Positions 7,475 to 15,005 of a stretch of 64,000 nucleotides of DNA are shown in pieces. Position 1 is the first letter of the stretch; each line of letters begins with the position of its first letter. The position numbers were made by a program, and so were the translations under genes. The notes under the pieces are model-generated. The model was not told the DNA's origin. It saw nothing but the letters and a program-made list of their open reading frames with translations, and made no database searches. Source of the DNA: Anaerolineales bacterium (GTDB taxonomy: Bacteria; Chloroflexota; Anaerolineae; JAAEKA01); NCBI GenBank assembly GCA_020634615.1, contig JACKBI010000017.1, forward strand, positions 62,001 to 126,000. The letters are read 5' to 3'.

Positions 7475-8791
7475 TCAAATCTGTAGCAGCTCGCTCTGCC
7501 CGACATCCGCGTTCTCTGTCGGCATCTCCGCCGCTGGGTAGGAACCGAGATGCTTGACGAAGGCAGCGCGCGTCAGCAGGCCAACCAGCGCCTGCTGGCA
7601 CGATGGATCCTGCCAGTGCCCGTCGAAGTCGAGGTAGAAGACGTAGTGCCACGGGCGGTTGCGGCGCGGCCGGCTTTCGATCTTGGTGAGGTTGATGCCG
7701 CGGCTGGAAAACTCGTTCAGGCAGGCCACCAGCGATCCTGGTTCGTGGGTAACTGCGAATACCAGCGATGTCTTGGCGTTGCCGCTGATCGGTGGATCGC
7801 CCCGGCCAACGACAAAGAAGCGGGTGTAGTTCCAGGTCAGGTCTTCGATGCCGCTGGCCAGGATCTCCAGCCCATAGGTCTCGGCGGCCAGGCTGCTGGC
7901 AATGGCCGCTACACCCGGCTCAGGCGCGGCCGCCAACTCCTTGGCGCTGCCCGCAGTATCGTACCATGTCACCGCCTTGAGGCCGTGCTGGTTGATCCAC
8001 CGTTCGCACTGCGCCAGCGCCTGCGGATGTGAGCGCACGGTGGTCACATCGTCGAGACTTGTGCCGGGCGGGGCCATCAGGTTGTGGCGCACTCGCAGCA
8101 GCACCTCACCCCAAACGCGCAGATCATGTTCCAGCAACAGATCAAAAGCGCGATTGATGGAGCCGGCCACGGAATTCTCGACCGGCAGCAGACCAAAATC
8201 CGCCTCGCGCGATTCGACTGCGGCAAAGATGCCCTCGAAGGCGTAGCAGGGCAGCGACGCCACTTCCTGGCCAAAATGCTGGAACACGGCTTGCTCTGAA
8301 TAGGCTCCATGTTCACCCTGAAACGCTACGACGCTCATTCGTTTCTCCTTCTTGGCGGACTTCTGATCCTGCCACGCGGTAACCTGGTGGTCGATCCAGT
8401 TGTCCAACTCGTCGTCGTTGACCGGCGGCAGTGTTGCCTTGTCCGGTCGCAAATTGCGCGCGCCGCGCAAGTAGACGTGCACCAGATCGTGTCCCGGTGT
8501 ATCGGTGTTCCAGTTGACCAGGACACGGATGCAGCGCGGCAGCCCGCCGGGCACGTCCATCTCGTGGCCGCAAAGCAGCGCCGTGTCCAGCCAGCCCAAC
8601 TGCCGGGCGGCCAGCGCCGGATACTCGGCGGTCAGGTCGCGGGTCGTGGAGAAGATGACACTGGCCACATCGTCGGGCTTGATGCCGTTGAGGTGAATCA
8701 TCAGCGCCAGCAGCCGGCGGGTTTCGCGCAGGATCGCTTCGGCGGTATTCTCATCGGTGGTGGTGGCGCCGCGGACGCCTCGACTGGGCAT
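7475..8791 (-). CDS. pheA: bifunctional chorismate mutase (AroH type) / prephenate dehydratase
   Basis: A protein of 438 residues. Residues 1-125 align by eye with the monofunctional Bacillus AroH fold: [13 protein letters not shown] with the active-site Arg7, [15 protein letters not shown] (conserved Glu and Arg) and [13 protein letters not shown] (Tyr, Arg). A charged linker (about 126-152) leads to a complete prephenate dehydratase: [38 protein letters not shown], then NYTRFFVVG with the Thr-Arg-Phe motif, and a C-terminal ACT domain with KIESRPRR. Most P-proteins carry an AroQ mutase, so an AroH fusion is unusual. An internal ATG at the linker end could also give free dehydratase. Start ATG 8791 follows GGAGGCTCT; first gene of the attenuated operon. 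Confidence 0.93.
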   Translation of the reverse strand: MPSRGVRGATTTDENTAEAILRETRRLLALMIHLNGIKPDDVASVIFSTTRDLTAEYPALAARQLGWLDTALLCGHEMDVPGGLPRCIRVLVNWNTDTPGHDLVHVYLRGARNLRPDKATLPPVNDDELDNWIDHQVTAWQDQKSAKKEKRMSVVAFQGEHGAYSEQAVFQHFGQEVASLPCYAFEGIFAAVESREADFGLLPVENSVAGSINRAFDLLLEHDLRVWGEVLLRVRHNLMAPPGTSLDDVTTVRSHPQALAQCERWINQHGLKAVTWYDTAGSAKELAAAPEPGVAAIASSLAAETYGLEILASGIEDLTWNYTRFFVVGRGDPPISGNAKTSLVFAVTHEPGSLVACLNEFSSRGINLTKIESRPRRNRPWHYVFYLDFDGHWQDPSCQQALVGLLTRAAFVKHLGSYPAAEMPTENADVGQSELLQI

Positions 8792-8814
8792 AGAGCCTCC
8801 ATTCTGGTGACATC

Positions 8815-8844
8815 AAAAAAGCGTGAAGCTTTGCGCTTCACGCT
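8815..8844 (-). terminator. Rho-independent terminator of the aromatic operon attenuator
   Basis: Read on the minus strand, AGCGTGAAGC (8835-8844) pairs with GCTTCACGCT (8820-8829) around GCAAA and is followed by a T-tract (8815-8819). It lies 24 bp upstream of the pheA start codon, so it would stop transcription before the operon unless the competing antiterminator forms. Confidence 0.88.
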
Positions 8845-8966
8845 CTTGTCGGTCGGTTCATACGTCCTGGTCAGGACACCGTTGCAGACCCTGCGTGAAG
8901 CGCGCGTGTTGATCCCGCAAAATAGGTCGCAAAATAAAAACCGCGCCAGGAGTTGTCCAGGCGCGG
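8833..8966 (-). promoter_or_regulatory. attenuator: antiterminator and upstream hairpin
   Basis: On the minus strand, GCGCTTCACGC at 8893-8903 is exactly complementary over 11 bases to GCGTGAAGCGC at 8833-8843. That second segment is the 5' arm of the terminator, so pairing excludes the terminator. Further upstream, CCGCGCC (8960-8966) and GGCGCGG (8941-8947) form a hairpin around a 12-base loop that overlaps the Trp codon of the leader peptide. The antiterminator 5' segment lies inside the leader peptide frame, downstream of the aromatic codons. A ribosome stalled on those codons would leave it free; one reading through would cover it. Confidence 0.8.
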
Positions 8967-9041
8967 GCGCGGAATCGAGGTAACGCTCTCTACGAGCGTT
9001 TGGCTGTGATGCAACGGTTGGGTCATCAAACGGGTGTGCAT
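8871..9041 (-). CDS. aromatic-rich leader peptide of the pheA-aroF-tyrA-aroA-aroE operon
   Basis: A 56-residue open frame ending in ALHAGSATVS and containing the cluster WRGFYFATYF: one Trp, three Phe and two Tyr in ten residues (W32 to F41). It resembles no enzyme and stands between a promoter and a terminator, which is the position and composition of a transcription-attenuation leader. Start ATG 9041 is preceded at some distance by GAGG; ATG 9026 is an alternative. All three aromatic end products are sampled, which fits control of a shared pathway rather than of phenylalanine alone. Confidence 0.75.
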   Translation of the reverse strand: MHTRLMTQPLHHSQTLVESVTSIPRPRLDNSWRGFYFATYFAGSTRALHAGSATVS

Positions 9042-9067
9042 GGGACAGGAGTTCCTCAAGTAGAGCG

Positions 9068-9096
9068 ATGGTAGCACACACAGCCGAGCCTGTCAA
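9068..9096 (-). promoter_or_regulatory. sigma70-type promoter of the aromatic operon
   Basis: On the minus strand, TTGACA (9091-9096) and TACCAT (9068-9073) are separated by exactly 17 bases. The predicted start of transcription, near 9060, lies about 20 bases before the leader peptide ATG. The -35 box is perfect and the -10 box matches at four of six positions. Confidence 0.7.
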
Positions 9097-9118
9097 ATGG
9101 CATTCGCGCCGGATGCTG

Positions 9119-9186
9119 TCAGGTAACAGTCGCTTTCGGCGCCTTTCGCTCCGCTGCAAGAGTCTTCGAAAAGTGATTGTCACCTG
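9119..9186. repeat. second copy of the GTGACAGTC palindrome family
   Basis: Arms AGGTAACAGTCGCTTTCG and CGAAAAGTGATTGTCACCT enclose about 30 bases. The arm words match the palindrome at 4071-4105. It ends 3 bp from the stop codon of the APC/DUF389 gene and may act as its 3' stem-loop. Confidence 0.6.
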
Positions 9187-9189
9187 CGT

Positions 9190-12100
9190 CTACTGGCTGC
9201 TCGATTGGATCTCGATCAGAGGTACGATTTCCACCGTCAAATCGACCGGTGAGCCCTGTCTCGCGGCAAGCTCGCGGCTCCAGGCATCCACTATCTTGCT
9301 GTTGATCTGGCCGGCCGGCGCGCTGATCCTCGCGACCACCCGGGTGACACCCTCGACCTGTGTCGTGTCAACCGTGATCACTTCGACACCTTCGGCCTTC
9401 GCCAGCCCAGTCATAATGCCTGAGACGCTGGTGGGCTGGCCAAGGTTCAGCCGCTGGCGCAGGGTCGGCAGGGCCAGCGCCATGCTGACTACCAGCAGCA
9501 TGACAATGCCGACGATCAAGCCGCGGCGGAAGTTCTGCTCGCGCTCTTCGTCATCGCGCGGCCGCACGCCCAGCACCAGAAACACGGCTGTGCCGGCGAC
9601 GATGATGGCGATCAAGTTGGTTGTGAACAGCAGAAACGCGCCGCCTGCGATGGGGCCGGAGAAGATCGCCAGTCCGATGCCCACCGTACACAGCGGCGGC
9701 ATGAGCGCAGCCGCGATGGCCACACCAGGCAGCGCCGCCGAAACCTCTTTCCTTGCCAGTGCATAGGCCCCCGCGGCGCCCGACGCCAGCGCGACCGCCA
9801 TGTCCAGCAGGGAGGGCTGTGTGCGCGCCAGAATCTCCGAGCCGATCTTCTCACCTGGCAGGATCAACGCGATAAACAGAGCGATGGCGATGCCCAGGAC
9901 CACACCCTTCAGTGTCGACTCGGCGGCCACGCGGATCGTCCGCGGCTCGCCCATGACAACGCCCAGGCTGGTGGCAAGAATCGGCGTCATCAGCGGCGCC
10001 ACCAGCATCGCGCCGATGATGACAGCCGCGCTGTTCTGCCACAGCCCCAGCGTCGCGATGATCGCCGATAGAACGATCAGCACGAAATAGTTGACGTTGG
10101 CGCGCGCGCCGCGGCGCAGATTACGAAACAGCAGTATCTGGTCTTCACGGTTCAGCACAGGCGCGTATTCCTGGACACGCCCCCACAGGAGACGCAGGAA
10201 TGCCTCGCGCGCCGGCTGTGCGGCGCGCACCATGATGGTAGGAATCGGCGCTTCTGCCGCGACGCGCTCCGGCACGTTGCCAAAGAGGATGTTGTCCAGC
10301 ATCCCCTCGTTGGATGCGCCCAGCATCACCAGATCGTAGCCTTCGCTGGCTTCATCCACCAGGATCGTGGCGATTGGCTTGGTATTGTGGACAACGCGCA
10401 CGTCAACTCTGTCGGCGCCTTCCAGGCCGGCAAACGTCGAGCGCACGACTGCCTCCGCGGCCGCCAGCGCGTCGCTGTCATCCTCGTCGCGCACCACGCT
10501 GAATCCGACGATGCGCGCGTCGTTGCCCTGGGCGATGCTCAGTGCAAGCTGGGCCGCGACGGGCGCGTTGGGGCCGCCGGCGGTGGGCACCAGTATGCGC
10601 TTGACCCCGTTTTCAATCTCGCCGTTGATGGCGGCGACAATGCAGGGTGCGCCCCGCACCAACTCACCAACAACTCCGGTGGACCTACCGATGTCCGTCT
10701 CGCGGCGCTGGGCCCAATAGGTGAGAATCATGGTTGCGTTCTCGTCGCGCGCCGTGTCGATGATAGTCTGGCTGACGCTGTGGCCGATACGGGTCAACGG
10801 AACCACGGGAACAGGGCCGCTGCGCTCGCCAATGGACCACTGCAAAAGTTGATTGCGCTCTCTGGCGATGCGCGCTCCCTCTGCACGAGTCTGTTGCGGC
10901 GCCAGTTCCACCACTTCCAGCGGCATCACAACGCCGTTCTGGGATTGGGCCAGCATGGTGGCGGCGTCGATCAGCGCCCGCCGTCGCTCGCTGTCCTGTC
11001 CCAGGGGCACCAGGATGCGATACGTGCGATCTTCCGCGACCCGTGCGCTGGTTTGCTTGCCAAAGACAGTTCTCGATTCGTCGGCCCGGTTGTGGGCGGC
11101 GCGGCCATAGACCACATAGGTCGCTGCGGCAAGAGCAAGAAAGAGAAGGATGGTTATCTGCGCCGGCAAAGCCGTCGTCAGAGCAACAAAGACCGTCACC
11201 ACCAACCCCAGCGCCGGAACCAGCGGAGGGAAGGGCAGACGGATTACATGTTCCGGCAGTTGTCCATTGTCTTTGGAACGATAATACACCCCGGCGAAGT
11301 TGATCGCGCCGGCATAGATCAGCATCAACCCAACCGCGATGGCCGTGGTCACCGGCTCCGGTAGAATCAAGGCAAGAACGGCAAGAATTGCCACCAAAAT
11401 GACGCTGACCAGGACGTTGCTCAACCGCCGACCGGAGAACGCCGCACCCGGCAGATAGCCTTCCCGCACCAGTTGCCGCAGCAGGCGATTGGCTTGCAGC
11501 AGCACCGTGCCGGTTGCGCTGGCCAACACGACGATGAACAGCAAGCTGGTGATTTCCCAGCCAAATGCCAGCTTGCTGATAACCGTAGCCAAACCACCAG
11601 ACGCCATCCCGCGCGGATCGATGCGCAGGCCCGACCACAGGAGGACCAGTGTGCCCACGGTGAGGATCGGCAGCATGGTGGCAACCAGGACAGGAAAGCG
11701 GCTATAGCGGCCGCTGCGCAGATTGCCCTTCCATTCGCTGACTGCTTCCACAGCCAGCAGAAGGAAAATGGGAAACGCGGCGGCTTTGAACAGGCTGGCC
11801 ATGTCCGCCGCCGGCAGGTATGCGATCGATGGCTTGACTGCCACCGCGCCGCCTGCCACAAGAACCGTAGCCACCAGTCCGGCGATCAGCACCAGGTAAC
11901 CGGTGCGTCGCCAGGATTGCCGCCGGCGCAGCGCCAAAAGCGTTCCGAATATCACGCTGCCGATTGCCAGAACAGCCACGGTCAGTGTCGGGTTCAGGTC
12001 GGGCAGGAAAGCTTTCTGAAAGGGAAGCAGCAGTTGAGCGATCGATCGGGCCAGCAGCCCGGCAAGGATAACGTTGACCAGCATCAACGCCATGGTTGCC

Positions 12101-12387
12101 AGAAATGCGACGAGTCCACTGCGTTGTGTGGCGATGGTGTCGTGCACACCGCTTTCATCGGTGAAACTTGCCATCTCCAGATAGGCGAGCACCGTTAGCA
12201 GCCAAAGGGCAACCCCGAGCAGCAGGGCAAGCGGCGCACGTCTGCCACTGTCTGCAACCATCGGCCCCAGGGCGAGAAACGCGAGAATCGGCAGGCTGGC
12301 GCGCAGTCCGATGCTGATCGCCTGCTGCAATCCGATCTCGCGAGTATAGTAGATGTTGCCGGAATGGTTGTTGCGTTGATTGGTCAT
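9190..12387 (-). CDS. APC-type permease fused to universal stress domains and a DUF389 membrane domain
   Basis: About 1065 residues from ATG 12387; a GTG at 12444 and an ATG at 12438 are also in frame, but the added residues look unconserved and none of the starts has a clear ribosome binding site. Residues about 15-440 form some 12 membrane helices like amino acid/polyamine/organocation permeases. Residues about 460-730 are two cytosolic UspA-like domains (RILVPLGQ..., RILVPTAGGPNAPVAAQLA, LVMLGASNEGMLDNILFGNVPERVA with the G-x9-G-S/N-type nucleotide loop). From about 755 comes a DUF389/TIGR00341 membrane region (IIGAMLVAPLMTPILATSLG, VAIAAALMPPLCTVGIGLA). A C-terminal cytosolic tail of about 80 residues follows. 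Substrate unknown. One polypeptide thus joins a transporter, ATP/stress-sensing modules and a second integral membrane unit. Confidence 0.85.
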   Translation of the reverse strand: MTNQRNNHSGNIYYTREIGLQQAISIGLRASLPILAFLALGPMVADSGRRAPLALLLGVALWLLTVLAYLEMASFTDESGVHDTIATQRSGLVAFLATMALMLVNVILAGLLARSIAQLLLPFQKAFLPDLNPTLTVAVLAIGSVIFGTLLALRRRQSWRRTGYLVLIAGLVATVLVAGGAVAVKPSIAYLPAADMASLFKAAAFPIFLLLAVEAVSEWKGNLRSGRYSRFPVLVATMLPILTVGTLVLLWSGLRIDPRGMASGGLATVISKLAFGWEITSLLFIVVLASATGTVLLQANRLLRQLVREGYLPGAAFSGRRLSNVLVSVILVAILAVLALILPEPVTTAIAVGLMLIYAGAINFAGVYYRSKDNGQLPEHVIRLPFPPLVPALGLVVTVFVALTTALPAQITILLFLALAAATYVVYGRAAHNRADESRTVFGKQTSARVAEDRTYRILVPLGQDSERRRALIDAATMLAQSQNGVVMPLEVVELAPQQTRAEGARIARERNQLLQWSIGERSGPVPVVPLTRIGHSVSQTIIDTARDENATMILTYWAQRRETDIGRSTGVVGELVRGAPCIVAAINGEIENGVKRILVPTAGGPNAPVAAQLALSIAQGNDARIVGFSVVRDEDDSDALAAAEAVVRSTFAGLEGADRVDVRVVHNTKPIATILVDEASEGYDLVMLGASNEGMLDNILFGNVPERVAAEAPIPTIMVRAAQPAREAFLRLLWGRVQEYAPVLNREDQILLFRNLRRGARANVNYFVLIVLSAIIATLGLWQNSAAVIIGAMLVAPLMTPILATSLGVVMGEPRTIRVAAESTLKGVVLGIAIALFIALILPGEKIGSEILARTQPSLLDMAVALASGAAGAYALARKEVSAALPGVAIAAALMPPLCTVGIGLAIFSGPIAGGAFLLFTTNLIAIIVAGTAVFLVLGVRPRDDEEREQNFRRGLIVGIVMLLVVSMALALPTLRQRLNLGQPTSVSGIMTGLAKAEGVEVITVDTTQVEGVTRVVARISAPAGQINSKIVDAWSRELAARQGSPVDLTVEIVPLIEIQSSSQ

Positions 12388-12614
12388 CGGGGGTGATGGC
12401 GGGGTATGAATGTGGCGATGAGCGCCTGAGACGCCCATCGCCACATTGATCGTTATTGAAGGAGGTCAGGAGATCGCAGATCCAGACTATGGAAGTGGTC
12501 GGGCCGTGTCCAGCGCCGGGTTGCGCAACAGAGACCGCCTTTCATCGCAAGCTGGCGACATCCGAAATCTCGCCAAACAATGCCAGGGAACTGGTACTAA
12601 ACCGGCGTCAAACG

Positions 12615-14072
12615 TCAGCGATAATCTCCGAAAGATACTTCAGGAATCGGCGTCGCACCGGTGATGCGCACGGTGTAGTTGTTGGGAGTCGATGACAGGA
12701 AGTTGGGCGGGTCAGACTCGACCACCACGTAGATGCCCGGCGCCAACTCGGTGAATCCAAACTGGCCGCGGAAGTTGGTCGTTGCCTGAGCAACCTGGGT
12801 ACGATCCTGATTGTAGAGCGTCACCTGCACGCCGGCGATACCCGGTTCGACGGTGTTGTCAAGGGTCCCGTTGCGATCACGATCGAAGTAGACGATCCCG
12901 CGGATTGCGCCGGACCCGGCAGGCGTCGGCGTCACCTCGGGCGCAACCGTAGTTGTCGGCGCGACGGTGGCTGTTGGCGCAGCAGTTGCCTCCACCGACG
13001 GCGTCACAGTGATCGTGGCAGCGATAGTCGGTGTCAGCGTGACTGCCAGCGTGGCCGTCGGAGCGACTGTCTCGGTCAATTGCGTGCTGGGTGTGATTGT
13101 AGATCGCACTTCGACGGTCGGCGTTGCCACCAGCGTCTCAGTCACAGGAGCCGTGGCCGTTGGCGCCGCTTCGTCCAGCGATGCCAGCAGGGCAGCCATG
13201 CCGGTCAGGAAGTTATCGGACCGTTTGGCTGAGACGGCCACCTCCTCCATTTGTTGCGTCACCGTGTCGAGCTGGGTGGCAATAATGGCGACCTGATCGC
13301 TGACACCGGTCACCTCGCTTTCCAGCCCGGTCACTTTGGTGGCAGTCTCGTCAAGCTGTGTCTTGACCGCGTCGATGCCGGCTGCTTCAGTCTCCACGGC
13401 TGTCAGGCGCTCGTCGGTCATCGCCTGGACCTCGGCCTGCGCCTCCAGAGTCTGGCTCAGAACCTCCTGTTGCTTGGTCAGCGTGTCCAGGCTTGCCTGA
13501 GCGTCGCTGGCGGCGCCTTGCAGGGCTGCCACATCGTTGCGCAATGCATCAGCAGATGCACGCAACTGACCGGCAGTGTTGGCCAGATCGGCCACCTGGC
13601 GGCTGGACGCATAGTTCAGTCCCGAGTTGGTCGAAAACAGCACCGCCAGCGCCAGCGTTGCGCCCAGCAGTGCACCCAACAGCAGTGCGCCTATGCCGAT
13701 CAGACAACCGCGCGACGAACCATCACCGGACTTGTCGGCGGTCGCGACCGGTGGTGGTTCCGCGGGCGGCGGCGCAGCGGTCTCCGGCGGCGGAATGGTA
13801 GCAGCCGGCGCTGCTCCGTTGCTGGACTCACCAGTGATCTGGCGCATCTCTTCGGCTTCTTCGACGGCGACATCAGAGGACTGATAAGCGCCTTCGACAG
13901 CATTGTCGTATGCTTCAGCCGCTTCGTCGCCGCTGGCCGCTGTTATGGCAGCGGGCGCGTCCTCTGCGGATGGCGCTGTGTCGATCCCTTGCGGCTCCGG
14001 GTCATCGCCGAAGAACAGGTCAGCGCCGCGGCCAGCGGTCGTGGCGTCGCCTTCATTGGGTGTTTGTGTCAT
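12615..14072 (-). CDS. membrane-anchored coiled-coil protein with extracellular SdrD B-like domain
   Basis: A 485-residue protein of four parts. Residues 1-120 are acidic, Ala/Pro-rich and probably cytoplasmic. Residues about 122-147 form one membrane helix (CLIGIGALLLGALLGATLALAVLF). Residues about 150-300 are heptad-rich coiled coil. A Thr/Pro/Val-rich linker (300-395) leads to a C-terminal SdrD B-like beta-sandwich: IRGIVYFDRDRNGTLDNTVEPGIAGVQVTLYN and TTNFRGQFGFTELAPGIYVV. This suggests a bitopic protein exposing a Ca-binding B-type domain outside. Start ATG 14072 follows AAAGGAG. It overlaps the parA gene by 20 bp, so the two are translationally coupled. Function unknown. Confidence 0.85.
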   Translation of the reverse strand: MTQTPNEGDATTAGRGADLFFGDDPEPQGIDTAPSAEDAPAAITAASGDEAAEAYDNAVEGAYQSSDVAVEEAEEMRQITGESSNGAAPAATIPPPETAAPPPAEPPPVATADKSGDGSSRGCLIGIGALLLGALLGATLALAVLFSTNSGLNYASSRQVADLANTAGQLRASADALRNDVAALQGAASDAQASLDTLTKQQEVLSQTLEAQAEVQAMTDERLTAVETEAAGIDAVKTQLDETATKVTGLESEVTGVSDQVAIIATQLDTVTQQMEEVAVSAKRSDNFLTGMAALLASLDEAAPTATAPVTETLVATPTVEVRSTITPSTQLTETVAPTATLAVTLTPTIAATITVTPSVEATAAPTATVAPTTTVAPEVTPTPAGSGAIRGIVYFDRDRNGTLDNTVEPGIAGVQVTLYNQDRTQVAQATTNFRGQFGFTELAPGIYVVVESDPPNFLSSTPNNYTVRITGATPIPEVSFGDYR

Positions 14073-14823
14073 CTAGAATCTCCTTTGCCAATGATCGATA
14101 GGATTGCGCGCCGACGTGTTTTGGCGCAAACTCCAGGATGGGTTGATGAGCGACGGTCGACTCGGCGAAGCGGATGCTGGTGCGGATGACGGTGTCGAAG
14201 ACCCGCTCCCCGAACATGCCGCGTACCTCTTCCAGCACTTCCTTGGCATGGCGGGTGCGACCGTTGTAGAGCGTCGGTAGAATACCGGTGATCTCAAGTT
14301 GTGGATTGAGGCGGCGCTTGACCTTGGCCAGCGTGTCCAGCAGCATGGACAGGCCGCGCAGGGCAAAATACTCGCATTGCAGCGGCACGATGACGCCATG
14401 CGCAGCCACCAGCGCGTTGATGGTCAGCAAGCCCAGGTTCGGCGGGCAGTCGATCAGGACGAAGTCGTAGACATCAGCGAGCGGATCCAGCACCTCTTTC
14501 AGGATACGCTCCCGACCCAGCGCGCTGAACAGTTCGATCTCAGCCGCAGCAAGATCGATGTCGGACGGGATCACGTCGATAGTGGTACGCACCGAACGCA
14601 GCGCACTTTGCACAGGTGTACGGCTGTCGGAAAGCAACCGGTAGAGGGTTGGTTCAGGAAGCGGCTCATGCAGCCCCCAGTAAGCGGTCAGCGCGGCCTG
14701 TGGGTCGAGGTCAACCATGAGGATACGTTGGCCCTGTTCAGCCAGCGCCGCGCCAAGATTGACGGTCGATGTGGTCTTGCCGACACCCCCTTTTTGATTG
14801 CAAAGAGCAATGATGACTGCCAT
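14053..14823 (-). CDS. ParA/MinD-family ATPase
   Basis: A deviant-Walker ParA protein of 256 residues from ATG 14823 (AAGGGA lies 8 bases upstream; a longer start at 14877 adds 18 unconserved residues). Seen motifs are CNQKGGVGKTTSTVNLGAAL near the N-terminus, VDLDPQAALT, DFVLIDCPPNLGLLTINAL and PLQCEYFALRGLSMLLDTL, all standard for Soj-like chromosome or plasmid partition ATPases. No parB and no parS-like inverted repeat accompanies it. Its only partner is the overlapping membrane coiled-coil protein, which suggests positioning of a membrane or surface complex rather than chromosome segregation (inference). Confidence 0.92.
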   Translation of the reverse strand: MAVIIALCNQKGGVGKTTSTVNLGAALAEQGQRILMVDLDPQAALTAYWGLHEPLPEPTLYRLLSDSRTPVQSALRSVRTTIDVIPSDIDLAAAEIELFSALGRERILKEVLDPLADVYDFVLIDCPPNLGLLTINALVAAHGVIVPLQCEYFALRGLSMLLDTLAKVKRRLNPQLEITGILPTLYNGRTRHAKEVLEEVRGMFGERVFDTVIRTSIRFAESTVAHQPILEFAPKHVGAQSYRSLAKEILDDTNTQ

Positions 14824-14940
14824 GCCACGTCCCTTGCCATTGCTGGCCTGCGAACCGACGGCGATACGATGGCTCATTATACAATGGCAAACGAGCGGGC
14901 TGCAAACGCCTGATTTCTCCTCCTCCCCATCCCTCTCGTC

Positions 14941-15005
14941 CTCGTACTCCTACTCGTACTCTTCCTCGATCTCCGGACCGGAGAGAGTACGAGTAGGAGT
15001 ACGAG
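14941..15005. repeat. perfect 21-bp inverted repeat at the 3' end of the ligase gene
   Basis: Arms 14941-14961 and 14985-15005 are exact reverse complements and are built of GAGTA/GTACGAGTAG words. The stop codon of the O-antigen ligase-like gene (14950-14952) lies in the first arm, so the last codons of the gene are made of repeat sequence. The arm contains its own internal repetition of GAGTACGAGTAG. Confidence 0.85.

Noticed and set aside
8812..9075. T-box riboswitch before pheA
   Set aside because: No specifier loop or conserved T-box sequence is visible; the leader peptide plus alternative hairpins explain the region better.
10387..11638. Long frames on both strands within the APC/USP/DUF389 gene
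   Set aside because: Shadow frames of the real gene with low-complexity translation.
14053..14823. Chromosome partition parAB locus
   Set aside because: Neither a parB gene nor parS-type inverted repeats are adjacent; the partner gene is a membrane coiled-coil protein.
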